The notes beneath the pieces were generated by a model. It worked only from the letters and a program-made list of their open reading frames with translations. It did not search any database and was not told the DNA's origin. Below are positions 1-6,186 of a DNA stretch of 8,601 nucleotides, in pieces (position 1 is the first letter of the stretch; the number at the start of each line of letters is the position of its first letter). Source of the stretch: Candidatus Margulisiibacteriota bacterium (GTDB taxonomy: Bacteria > Margulisbacteria > Termititenacia > Termititenacales > Termititenacaceae); assembly GCA_031279305.1 (NCBI GenBank), contig JAITIS010000009.1:1-8601 (forward strand). Direction: 5' to 3'. Position numbers and translations under genes: made by a program.

Positions 1-788
1 CGCAGTTTGTTGGCGGTGATGGAATGCCAGGCCTGCTTGAGATGATCGAACAGTTCCGCTCCGGTTTTCTTGTGCTCGCTAAATGATAGCCGCGCCGGCA
101 GTTCGGCGCCCGGCGCGGACGCGCGCCGCTCATCGTTGATAATCTGTCCGTCGCGCATCGTGATGATGCGTCCGGCCTGTCCGGCGATCTCTTTTTCGTG
201 CGTAACCATTACGATAGTCATTCCGTTTTTGTTCAGATCACGCAGGATTTTTAAGACCTCTTCCTCGCTTTTCGTGTCGAGATTGCCGGTTGGTTCGTCC
301 GCGAAAAGTATCACCGGATCATTCATCAGCGCTCTGGCTATGGCCACGCGCTGTCTTTCGCCGCCGGACATTTCATTGGGATTATGCGCGGCGCGTTCAG
401 CCAGCCCCACGCTGGCCAGTTTGGCCAGTCCTCTGTTTTTATCTTTGCTCTGGCCGGCGTAGATCAGCGGAACATTTACATTGCCCAGCGCGTTGATGCC
501 GGGCAGGAGATGAAACTGCTGGAACACAAAGCCGGCCATATGCCGGCGGATGCGGCAGAGCTGTTCGGTGTTCATTTTTGCGACGTTTTTACCGAGAAAC
601 ATATACTCGCCGTTTTCTGGGTTGTCCAGAAAACCAAGTATATGCAGCAGCGTGGATTTACCGGAGCCACTGGCGCCCATTATCGCCACAAACTCACCCT
701 GTTTAATAGTCAGGTTAATATCTTTCAGCGCTTGAAAACTAATCTTGCCGTTGGCGTAGGTTTTGTTGATATGTTTCAGCTCAAGCAT
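1..788 (-). CDS. macB: MacB-type ABC transporter, ATPase domain and start of permease (partial, runs off left edge)
   Basis: The frame is open from an ATG at 788 to the left edge, about 262 residues without a stop. The first ~225 residues are a complete LolD/MacB-class ATPase: Walker A GASGSGKST near residue 38, Q-loop FQQFHLLP near 88, signature MSGGERQRVA near 140, Walker B VILFADEPTGNLD near 159, and the H-loop histidine in VMVTHEKE near 197. After a polar linker the last residues (LKQAWHSITANKL) match the segment preceding the first membrane helix of MacB permeases, so this is an ATPase-permease fusion rather than a free ATPase. In the family, ATP hydrolysis at the inner membrane drives a periplasmic adaptor and TolC to expel macrolides, lipopeptides or toxins; the substrate here is unknown. 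The start lies 4 bases after the adaptor stop with no clear ribosome site, implying translational coupling. Confidence 0.88.
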   Translation of the reverse strand, partial: MLELKHINKTYANGKISFQALKDINLTIKQGEFVAIMGASGSGKSTLLHILGFLDNPENGEYMFLGKNVAKMNTEQLCRIRRHMAGFVFQQFHLLPGINALGNVNVPLIYAGQSKDKNRGLAKLASVGLAERAAHNPNEMSGGERQRVAIARALMNDPVILFADEPTGNLDTKSEEEVLKILRDLNKNGMTIVMVTHEKEIAGQAGRIITMRDGQIINDERRASAPGAELPARLSFSEHKKTGAELFDHLKQAWHSITANKL

Positions 789-792
789 AAAG

Positions 793-1743
793 TTAGCGGC
801 GTCCGCCCCGCGCCGGCATAAAGGGCGAGCCGCCGGCCGCCGCGCTGGTTTGGCCGCCGTTTCTGTCTGCCGCCAGCACAGTATCCTCCGCGCTGAGACC
901 GGATATTATTTCGATGTTGCCGTCCTGAGCTATGCCGGTTTTAATTTCGACCGCCTGCTGTCCAGCCGGAGTTTTGACCAGCACCGAGGCGCTGTCTCCG
1001 GAATAACTGACCGCCAGCTCCGGGATCAGCAGCGCCCGGTCTTTTTGACTGCGGATGATTTCGATATTGGCGCTCATACCGGAGCGGAATATAGCCGGCA
1101 CATTGTCCGGCGTGATCTCCACTTCATATATAGTTACGTTATTGATGACTTTCGATTCATAAGAGATGCGCTTGACCGTGCCGGTGATTTTTACTTCCGG
1201 GTAGGCGTCGAGCGAGATGACCGTTTTCTGGCCGACCGCCACTTTGCCGATGTCAGTCTCGTCTATCTGCGCCTTGACGATGAGCACGTCGGCCAGCACC
1301 AGCAGAGTGGTGCTGGAGTTAACTGTCTGGCCGGGTTCTATGGAGCGGACAATCACCCGCCCGGAGATCGGCGCGAGGATCGGCGTGGGTTTGTAAACTT
1401 CCGACCAGTAGTTTACTTTGTCCTGTCCCTGCGCGCTGGCGGCATCGAGCAGCGCCGCGCGGTCAGTGGAACTCATTATAGCTAGCTGCTGGCCGGCCCG
1501 GACTTCCGTGCCTTCTTGCACGTATATCTGATCGATGCGGCCGCTGATCGGCGGGATGATTGACAGCCTGTTCTGCGGCTCGACTGTGCCGATCGCCGTG
1601 ATGATCTCGCGCACCGTGCCGTATACCGGCCGCACCTCGCGGTGCGCTATCACGGCATTTTGGGCTTGTTTGTTCCGGTAAAACCACCAGCCGCCGCTCA
1701 GAATAATAAGGATAAAAAGCATTAACCCCAATTTATATTTCAT
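793..1743 (-). CDS. HlyD/MacA-family periplasmic adaptor (membrane fusion protein) with a minimal hairpin
   Basis: This 316-residue protein has one N-terminal membrane anchor (about residues 5-21) and a periplasmic body. The two halves of the lipoyl domain are visible at about 62-90 (ISGRIDQIYVQEGTEVRAGQ) and 121-146 (ILAPISGRVIVRSIEPGQTV). They are joined by only about 30 residues, whereas MacA-like adaptors normally carry a coiled-coil hairpin of 60 or more. A beta-barrel region (155-230) and membrane-proximal domain (235-292) follow, then a Gly/Ala/Arg-rich tail. It should bridge the MacB-type transporter and the TolC-like channel. Its ATG overlaps the end of the tolC-like gene by 11 bases and has a ribosome site GGGAGGAAA just upstream. 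The family assignment is firm; MacA versus a related adaptor subfamily is inferred from the adjacent MacB-type gene. Confidence 0.88.
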   Translation of the reverse strand: MKYKLGLMLFILIILSGGWWFYRNKQAQNAVIAHREVRPVYGTVREIITAIGTVEPQNRLSIIPPISGRIDQIYVQEGTEVRAGQQLAIMSSTDRAALLDAASAQGQDKVNYWSEVYKPTPILAPISGRVIVRSIEPGQTVNSSTTLLVLADVLIVKAQIDETDIGKVAVGQKTVISLDAYPEVKITGTVKRISYESKVINNVTIYEVEITPDNVPAIFRSGMSANIEIIRSQKDRALLIPELAVSYSGDSASVLVKTPAGQQAVEIKTGIAQDGNIEIISGLSAEDTVLAADRNGGQTSAAAGGSPFMPARGGRR

Positions 1744-3016
1744 CTAAGTTTCCTCCCTTGGCATTCAGCCAGTTTGCTTCCTGCACTAGCGCGTCTATTT
1801 TGGAGCTTAATTCCTGCTGCTGGGCGGAGACAAGCGCGTCTTCGATGATGATCCAGTTGTCAAAAGAGATCAAACCGTTGGCGTATTGTTCCGCGGCGAT
1901 AGTCGAGCGCTCGGTCGTGGCCTGCAATTGCTCCTGCGCGGCGTGGATGCTGTCTCTGGCGTCCAGCAGATTATCCCAAGCTTTTTCCAGCGTCAGCGCG
2001 GTATCCCTCTGTCCGGCGCTTAACTCCAGTTCCTGAATTGCCTCATTGGATTTGGCGTTGGCCACGGCCAGATTTTTTTTCCCGCCGTCATACAGATCAA
2101 AACTCAAGCTGCCGCCCAGCGACCAGCTGGAGTCTTCTCCGTTTACAGTTTCGCCGTCTGTCCGGCTCTGCGACCAGCCTTTGCTTAAAGAACCGCTCAG
2201 GTAAACGCTCGGTATATACGCCGTCCGGGCGATAGCGGTGTTTAACCCCGCGTTTTGCAAGCGCGCGGCTATGGCTTTGAGCGTCGGCGAACTTTCCAGC
2301 AGGCCGCGGACGTCCGGCCTCTGGCTGAGATCGGTGCGCAGGGACAGATCGGGGATTATTTCCGCGTTGCCGGAGACGCCCATTGTCCGCGCCAGCTGCT
2401 GTCTGTTCCGCTCCAGCCTGCGCTCCAGCTGTTTTTCGGAAAACTCCGCTTTGCTCAGATTGGCTTTGGCGGTGAGCAGCGAGCCGCGGTGCTCCAGTCC
2501 GCCGGAATAGCGCAGCTCCACCAGCTCATACTGCTGGCGGCGGCGCGCGGTGACTGTCCGGGCCAGCTCCAGCGCCTGCCCGGTGCGCAGGAGTTCGCAA
2601 AATTCCTGGCGCAGCTGCAAACGGAGATTTATTTCAGCTATTTCGTAATTTAATTTTTCGGTTTCCACGGCCAGCTCGCCCTGTTTGAGTTTGGGGCTGG
2701 TTTGCGGGTCCCAGACCTGCTGCTGCACAGACAGACGCGCGTTTTCCGAAAAATGCGGATCCTGCTTGAGCAGTTCCTCATCCTGTCCGGCGCTGGCTCC
2801 GGTATTCAGGCCGAGGCTAGCCCCCACCTGCGGCAGCAGCGCGCTGCGCAGGGAAGCGAGATCATTTTCTTTTTGCTGAATTTTCTCCCGCGCTATTTGC
2901 AGGTCGATGCTGTGGGTTTTGGCAGTTTGTAAAACTTGCTCCCAGCTGTAGGCTCCGTCCTGCGCGGCAGCCGCGCAAAATAATAGAATAACGCTAAACA
3001 GGATGCTCTTACGCAA
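1733..3016 (-). CDS. tolC: TolC-like outer membrane efflux channel (OEP family)
   Basis: This 427-residue protein has a Sec signal peptide (Lys-containing start, hydrophobic stretch SVILLFCAAAA, cleavage near residue 18) and two long helical OEP repeats of similar layout: about 25-215 (including RYSGGLEHRGSLLTAKANL) and about 235-420. The length matches the family (400-480). It is the first gene of the efflux operon and should form the trimeric outer-membrane exit duct. The start is TTG: the codon at 3016-3014 is preceded at 5 bases by a strong AGGGGG (3027-3022), and the nearby ATG at 3030 is out of frame. The C-terminal codons overlap the adaptor gene. The gene symbol is a family label rather than proven orthology. 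Confidence 0.85.
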   Translation of the reverse strand: MRKSILFSVILLFCAAAAQDGAYSWEQVLQTAKTHSIDLQIAREKIQQKENDLASLRSALLPQVGASLGLNTGASAGQDEELLKQDPHFSENARLSVQQQVWDPQTSPKLKQGELAVETEKLNYEIAEINLRLQLRQEFCELLRTGQALELARTVTARRRQQYELVELRYSGGLEHRGSLLTAKANLSKAEFSEKQLERRLERNRQQLARTMGVSGNAEIIPDLSLRTDLSQRPDVRGLLESSPTLKAIAARLQNAGLNTAIARTAYIPSVYLSGSLSKGWSQSRTDGETVNGEDSSWSLGGSLSFDLYDGGKKNLAVANAKSNEAIQELELSAGQRDTALTLEKAWDNLLDARDSIHAAQEQLQATTERSTIAAEQYANGLISFDNWIIIEDALVSAQQQELSSKIDALVQEANWLNAKGGNLDEI

Positions 3017-3021
3017 AATGT

Positions 3022-3027
3022 CCCCCT
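3022..3027 (-). promoter_or_regulatory. Shine-Dalgarno site fixing the TTG start of the tolC-like gene
   Basis: The minus strand reads AGGGGG, then ACATT, then the TTG start at 3016. No in-frame ATG offers a better start, so this site decides the call. Confidence 0.7.
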
Positions 3028-3042
3028 CATTATTATACTAGA

Positions 3043-3072
3043 TTTATACAATTTAGGGGCTAAAAAAGTTCC
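3043..3072 (-). promoter_or_regulatory. Probable ECF-sigma promoter of the tolC-adaptor-macB operon
   Basis: The minus strand has GGAACTT (3072-3066), a 17-base spacer ending in TTG, then TATAAA (3048-3043). The block matches the one upstream of the ECF sigma gene at 22 of 30 positions, including GGAACTTTT, an internal AGC and TTGTATAA. GGAACTT is the classical -35 of sigma-E-type ECF factors, and GTATAA resembles the -10 of sigma-W-type promoters. A start about 7 bases past the -10 gives a leader near 20 bases that contains the AGGGGG ribosome site. The motif is seen in the sequence; control by the adjacent sigma factor is inference. Confidence 0.6.
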
Positions 3073-3093
3073 GAATAAGTTTATTAGAAAATT

Positions 3094-3105
3094 CAGGTAT
3101 ATTTT
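3094..3105 (+). repeat. Block CAGGTATATTTT upstream of lipoprotein 1, shared with lipoprotein 2
   Basis: These 12 bases recur exactly at 8215-8226, at a similar distance before the start codon (66 versus 73 bases). The block contains a TATATT that could serve as a -10 element, although no good -35 is visible in either copy. Looser similarity (AAGC-GGG, then TTTC, then CAGG) continues downstream, and both copies end in ATTTTTGGGGA over the ribosome site. Confidence 0.55.
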
Positions 3106-3159
3106 CTCCCAAGCCGGGTAACGTTTTCCAGTCAGGAAATATTTTTGGGGAGGTTAATA

Positions 3160-3823
3160 ATGGATAATAAAGAATTAAGTGATACTTCAAAAAAATTTGA
3201 TACAAATAATAAAATGTTAAGCAATGCTTCACTTGGGGGGCAAACATAAATTTTTGTATCCTGTAATTTTTATTTTTCTGATTTTCACTCTAGTTGTTAT
3301 ATTTTCTTTGACCGGCTGCGGCACGACCAAAGAGATCGCGCCGGAACCGTCCAGAGAAATTGTTTATTATCTTCCAGAAAAACCGGCCGGACTGGAAATA
3401 ACCGGCTATTCCGCGGACACTATCGGCAGTCAAACCATTACGATAGACGTCGGCGGCCTCAAGGATTGTTTTTTGGTGGCAGTGCAGGAGCGCGGTCAGA
3501 TGGTGATGGCGCCGGATTATGCGAATATAGACACGACTGACTGTATCTCTAATAACGGTGAAACTTGGACAGCAGATAGAGCTGGATATATTTTGCTTGG
3601 CGCAGCAGCGAATGGCATTGCTAATGCAACATTTTATCTCAATAATGTGGGCATTTGGCATCATCGTTTCCCGCTCGTAACTGGCTAGACTGAATGGTCT
3701 ACGCCATTTATAATAAATAAAGGCGATGTTATTAAATTTGAGTCAGATTATCCGCAGTTTATTACATATATAAGGCGCTTGTTTATCCCGCCAGTTTTTA
3801 TTACCGTCGGCGCGGACGAATAA
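3160..3823 (+). CDS. Lipoprotein 1, interrupted by a poly-G frame switch and an in-frame TAG (phase-variable or decaying gene)
   Basis: ATG 3160 follows GGGGAGG (3147-3153) at 6 bases, the best start here. As written, its frame gives a 29-residue peptide ending MLSNASLGGQT at TAA 3247. The signal peptide and body lie one base over: after the G tract at 3235-3240 come KHKF, a hydrophobic run LYPVIFIFLIFTLVVIFSL, and lipobox LTGC with Cys near residue 53 of the restored protein. G5 or G8 would join the frames. The body holds a probable beta-sandwich (WTADRAGYILLGAA, then an Asn-containing FYLNN). A TAG at 3686-3688 interrupts it, yet the same frame stays open for 44 more sensible codons (including KGDVIKFESDYPQFITYI) to TAA 3821-3823, and a terminator begins 12 bases later. 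The full gene therefore probably ended at 3823. An out-of-context ATG at 3224 could give low expression in the body frame. No function is recognised beyond surface or periplasmic lipoprotein. Confidence 0.65.
3235..3240 (+). repeat. G6 homopolymer acting as frame switch in lipoprotein 1
   Basis: Six G lie directly after codon 25 of the leader peptide and before the signal-peptide frame. Tract lengths of 5 or 8 connect start and body; 6 gives a stop 7 bases past the tract, and 7 leads to a TAA about 30 bases later. Pure G tracts are the usual substrate of slipped-strand mispairing in contingency genes, although 6 is short for frequent switching. Confidence 0.6.
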
Positions 3824-3834
3824 ATCAATTTAAC

Positions 3835-3866
3835 AAAAGACCGGAGTCGTATCCGGTCTTTTTTTT
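3835..3866 (+). terminator. Rho-independent terminator after lipoprotein 1
   Basis: A perfect 11-base stem AAAAGACCGGA / TCCGGTCTTTT (3835-3845 and 3852-3862) with a 6-base loop runs into eight T. It begins 12 bases after the TAA at 3821-3823, and the T run abuts the -35 of the sigma gene. It separates the lipoprotein from the sigma operon. Confidence 0.9.
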
Positions 3867-3896
3867 GGAACTTTTCCAGCTTTTTATTTGTATAAT
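3867..3896 (+). promoter_or_regulatory. Probable autoregulated ECF promoter of the sigma operon
   Basis: GGAACTT at 3867-3873, a 17-base spacer ending in TTG, then TATAAT at 3891-3896. It matches the tolC promoter block at 22 of 30 positions. ECF sigma genes commonly carry their own recognition motif, so autoregulation is likely. Since the -10 is also a perfect TATAAT, housekeeping polymerase could read it too. Confidence 0.62.
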
Positions 3897-3898
3897 AT

Positions 3899-4459
3899 AT
3901 GTTAATGGCCAAACCCGAAAAATACAGCGCGGAATTTTTAGCCGGCGACAGAGCCGCGCTGGAGCGGTTGTACAAAGACACCGCGGTTTTATTATATCGC
4001 GTGGTTTTTCGGATGACCGGCTCGCGGGAAGACACCGAGGATATTCTGCACGATGTGTATATCCGCGCTTACGAAAAAAGAAAATCCTACCGCCCGGAGC
4101 TGTCCGATCTGCGCGCGTGGCTGTGCCGCATCGCGGTCAATCATACGCTCAATACGCTGAAGCGGCGCAAATGGCTCGGTGGCAATCTGGCGCGGATTTT
4201 TGGCCGTCTGAGCGGCGGCCAAACCAGCGATGAGCTGGACGGCTGTCTGGACGCGGAGACCGGACAGGATTTGCAGAAATGCCTGCAAAAAGTGCCGGAA
4301 AATTTTCGGGTCTGTCTGATCCTCAGGGATATAGAAGACAGGACTTACGAAGACATCGCGGCGCTCTTAAAGCTCAAAGCCGGCACCGTGAAGTCACGGA
4401 TCAACCGCGGCCGGCGGCTTTTGAAAGCTATGTATGCAAAGGAAGTGAGAACAGGATGA
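3899..4459 (+). CDS. ECF-family RNA polymerase sigma factor
   Basis: This protein of 184-186 residues has the two-domain ECF layout and typical length. Region 2 spans about residues 15-90, with FRMTGSREDTEDILHDVYIRAYEK (in two parts: FRMTGSREDTED and ILHDVYIRAYEK) for core binding and -10 recognition, then RAWLCRIAVNHTLNTLKRR. Region 4 spans about 125-178, with VPENFRVCLILRDIEDRTY and a helix-turn-helix in EDIAALLKLKAGTVKSRINR for -35 recognition. No ribosome site precedes either ATG 3899 or ATG 3905. Given the -10 at 3891-3896, transcription should begin near 3903, so the second ATG (3905), on a leaderless message, is the more likely start. The stop overlaps the next start (ATGA). It is likely controlled by the adjacent membrane protein and likely drives this operon and the efflux operon. 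Confidence 0.9.
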   Translation: MLMAKPEKYSAEFLAGDRAALERLYKDTAVLLYRVVFRMTGSREDTEDILHDVYIRAYEKRKSYRPELSDLRAWLCRIAVNHTLNTLKRRKWLGGNLARIFGRLSGGQTSDELDGCLDAETGQDLQKCLQKVPENFRVCLILRDIEDRTYEDIAALLKLKAGTVKSRINRGRRLLKAMYAKEVRTG

Positions 4460-4722
4460 AAAATTTTAGCGGAGCATTAAAAACCTTAAAAAAACAGGAT
4501 ATCGCGCCAGACGCGCGGCTGTGGACGCGCATAGAGGAAACGCTGGAACGCCCGCCGGTATTTCCGGTCAGACGGCTGGCTTATTCCGCGGCGCTGCTGA
4601 CGGTGTTCGGTCTGGCGGTTTTGGCCGGCGGCAATTATTATGAAGAATACCGGCTGGATAAATATCTGGCGCAGTCTTGGCAGCACGCTTATTATGCCGA
4701 GGCCTTTGGCGCTTTTATTTAG
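4456..4722 (+). CDS. Small single-pass membrane protein, probable anti-sigma factor
   Basis: This 88-residue protein starts at an ATG overlapping the sigma stop (ATGA), a tight coupling typical of sigma/anti-sigma pairs. It has a polar N-terminus of about 40 residues containing APDARLWTRIEETLERP, of the kind seen at the start of anti-sigma factors, one membrane helix at about 41-59, and a short outer tail of about 29 residues. There is no HxxxCxxC zinc motif, so it is not a ZAS-type anti-sigma factor. Size and topology resemble CnrY (about 95 residues), which holds an ECF sigma with a short cytoplasmic segment. The role is inferred from position and topology. A longer frame from 4279 lies inside the sigma gene and was not used. 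Confidence 0.68.
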   Translation: MKNFSGALKTLKKQDIAPDARLWTRIEETLERPPVFPVRRLAYSAALLTVFGLAVLAGGNYYEEYRLDKYLAQSWQHAYYAEAFGAFI

Positions 4723-4753
4723 GAGCTAAAATATATTTTTAAGGAGGAAAATT

Positions 4754-5194
4754 ATGAAAATGCTAAAAATTATTTTGCTGGCGGCATTGCTGGGCGCGGC
4801 GTTGTCAGCCCGAACGCCGGCGGAAGGCAACCGGTCGGCTTTCAGAGACTTGGAGCTGACCGCCGGGCAGACTAAACTGCTGGAAGCGCACCGCAAAGAA
4901 AATAACAGGCGTTTTCAGGCGGAAAAAAGAGAGCTGCAAAAAGCGCATAGAGCTTTGCTGGACGAACTGGACAAAGATAATCCAAACACCGCTGTTTTGG
5001 CCAAGCGCAAACGGACGCTGCTCGATCTGGAATCCGCCCGCATAGACGCGCTGGTGAGGAGCACCAAAGATTTGAAACAGATGCTTACCAAAGAACAGTT
5101 TGTCAAACTGCGCAAACGGCAGGAAAAGCAATTCCAAAAAGATTTTGGCCGCCCGCCCCATCCATCCGGAGAACGGCCGCCGGAAAAAAAATAA
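4754..5194 (+). CDS. Spy/CpxP-like periplasmic protein, possible sensor for the sigma switch
   Basis: This 146-residue protein has a signal peptide (about 1-19), then mostly charged helices. It carries two LTxxQ motifs, LTAGQ (35-39) and LTKEQ (111-115), the hallmark of Spy/CpxP/CnrX proteins, with a basic, Pro-rich tail. Relatives act as ATP-independent periplasmic chaperones or, as CnrX, as the sensor that controls a membrane anti-sigma factor. Being third after the sigma and anti-sigma genes favours a sensing role. The HxxxH metal site of CnrX is not apparent (single His at 46 and 65), so metal sensing is not supported. A strong ribosome site AAGGAGG sits 7 bases before the ATG, predicting high translation; the gap to the previous gene is 31 bases. 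Confidence 0.75.
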   Translation: MKMLKIILLAALLGAALSARTPAEGNRSAFRDLELTAGQTKLLEAHRKENNRRFQAEKRELQKAHRALLDELDKDNPNTAVLAKRKRTLLDLESARIDALVRSTKDLKQMLTKEQFVKLRKRQEKQFQKDFGRPPHPSGERPPEKK

Positions 5195-5243
5195 GCCGCA
5201 AATATTTTGCAACAGATTTACAGCGCTGACGATTTCTGGCTGA

Positions 5244-6149
5244 ATGTTCGGCAAGGCTATTGAATTTATAGAAGAAATACACGCGCCAGAGGACCCGGAG
5301 GAATATTTTTACACGCTGCAAAGACAGGGTTTTGTGATGGAAGAGGCCTTTAATTCGCTGCCCTATAGTTTTATGGTGGCCGATGCGGCGGGGCAGGTGC
5401 TTATTGCCAATCCCCGCGCCGCTGAATATCTGGGTGTTGACAGCTACACGAGAATTATTGGCCGGAGCGTGGCGCTGCACCCGGAAAATCTGACGCCGCC
5501 GCAGATAGAGAGCTGGTTTAGCGATCTGCGCTCAGGCCAAATAAAATCTTTTGAGCTGACTCTGCAAAATGCCGGCGGCCGGGATATTCGCCGAAAAATT
5601 CAGGAGCTTCCCCCGGAGAAAAAAGGCCAGTGTTTTTATTTTGTGCAGGACGAAGACCTCACCAGAAGCCTGCGGGACAATATGACCGGTCTGTACAACC
5701 GCAATTTTTATATTGAAAAACTGCCGCGGATCAGCGAGCGCTATCAGAAAGAACAAAAATGTTTCGCGGTGATTATGGGTGATCTCAACCGGTTTAAGCA
5801 GATCAATGATACTTACGGTCACGAGGCCGGCGACGAGGCGCTCAAAGCCTCCGCCGGCAGAATAGCCGCCGTTTTGCGCGCGGAGGACATTGTTGTCCGG
5901 CTGGGCGGCGATGAGTTTCTGATTGTCATACGCTTGAGCCGACCGGCTGACGCGGAAGCGGTGATCGCTAAACTGCGCGCGGCGGTCAGCAAACCCCTGC
6001 GCGGATATCAAGAGATCATTCCGTCCGCCAGTTTTGGCGCGGAGGTGTTTGTTCCGGGCGGCGCGGTCCTGACGCTGGAGCAGATGACCAGAGCCGCGGA
6101 CGAGAAAATGTACGCGGACAAAAAGGGGCTAAGCGCCGGCCAGCTTTGA
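5244..6149 (+). CDS. PAS-GGDEF diguanylate cyclase
   Basis: This 301-residue cytoplasmic protein makes cyclic di-GMP from two GTP. Residues about 33-135 form a PAS domain (NSLPYSFMVADAAGQVLIAN, then GRS near 73), a sensory input with unknown ligand. Residues about 142-297 form the GGDEF domain: NMTGLYNRN, metal-binding Asp in MGDLNRFKQIND (D180), an intact LGGDEFL (GGDEF 221-225), and the terminal KMYADKKG. An RxxD product-inhibition site (R212, D215) lies exactly five residues before GGDEF, so both activity and feedback inhibition are expected. A TGA directly precedes ATG 5244, so the frame cannot extend upstream. No ribosome site is seen; M32 (5337) would be the fallback. It lies 49 bases after the Spy-like gene with no terminator between, so read-through from the sigma operon is possible. 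Confidence 0.9.
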   Translation: MFGKAIEFIEEIHAPEDPEEYFYTLQRQGFVMEEAFNSLPYSFMVADAAGQVLIANPRAAEYLGVDSYTRIIGRSVALHPENLTPPQIESWFSDLRSGQIKSFELTLQNAGGRDIRRKIQELPPEKKGQCFYFVQDEDLTRSLRDNMTGLYNRNFYIEKLPRISERYQKEQKCFAVIMGDLNRFKQINDTYGHEAGDEALKASAGRIAAVLRAEDIVVRLGGDEFLIVIRLSRPADAEAVIAKLRAAVSKPLRGYQEIIPSASFGAEVFVPGGAVLTLEQMTRAADEKMYADKKGLSAGQL

Positions 6150-6170
6150 AATTCTCGCCCGGCTTAAGAA

Positions 6171-6179
6171 TGTTATAAT
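6171..6179 (+). promoter_or_regulatory. Extended -10 promoter giving a leaderless trmB message
   Basis: TG-T-TATAAT (6171-6179) is a perfect extended -10. The ATG at 6187 lies 7 bases after it, where transcription should begin, and no ribosome site intervenes. No good -35 is visible, as is usual with extended -10 promoters. Confidence 0.6.
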
Positions 6180-6186
6180 CCGCTTT

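Noticed and set aside
384..821. Plus-strand open frame of 145 codons
   Set aside because: It is the exact antisense of the MacB-type ATPase, whose Walker and signature motifs prove the minus strand; it shows no family features.
763..1485. Plus-strand open frame of 240 codons
   Set aside because: Antisense shadow of the adaptor gene; Arg/Asp-rich composition typical of a reverse frame, and no ribosome site.
3032..3037. TATAAT on the minus strand as -10 of the tolC operon
   Set aside because: It would start transcription within the ribosome site and lacks a -35; the GGAACTT-N17-TATAAA pair fits better.
3125..3146. Small hairpin TTTCC-AGTCA-GGAAA followed by T run, as a terminator or attenuator
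   Set aside because: Only a 5-base A/T-rich stem, too weak to claim, and it leads directly into a ribosome site.
3686..3688. Genome-wide recoding of TAG as sense
   Set aside because: TAG is the plain stop of the small membrane protein (4720-4722) and of the coiled-coil gene (6804-6802), so TAG is a normal stop here.
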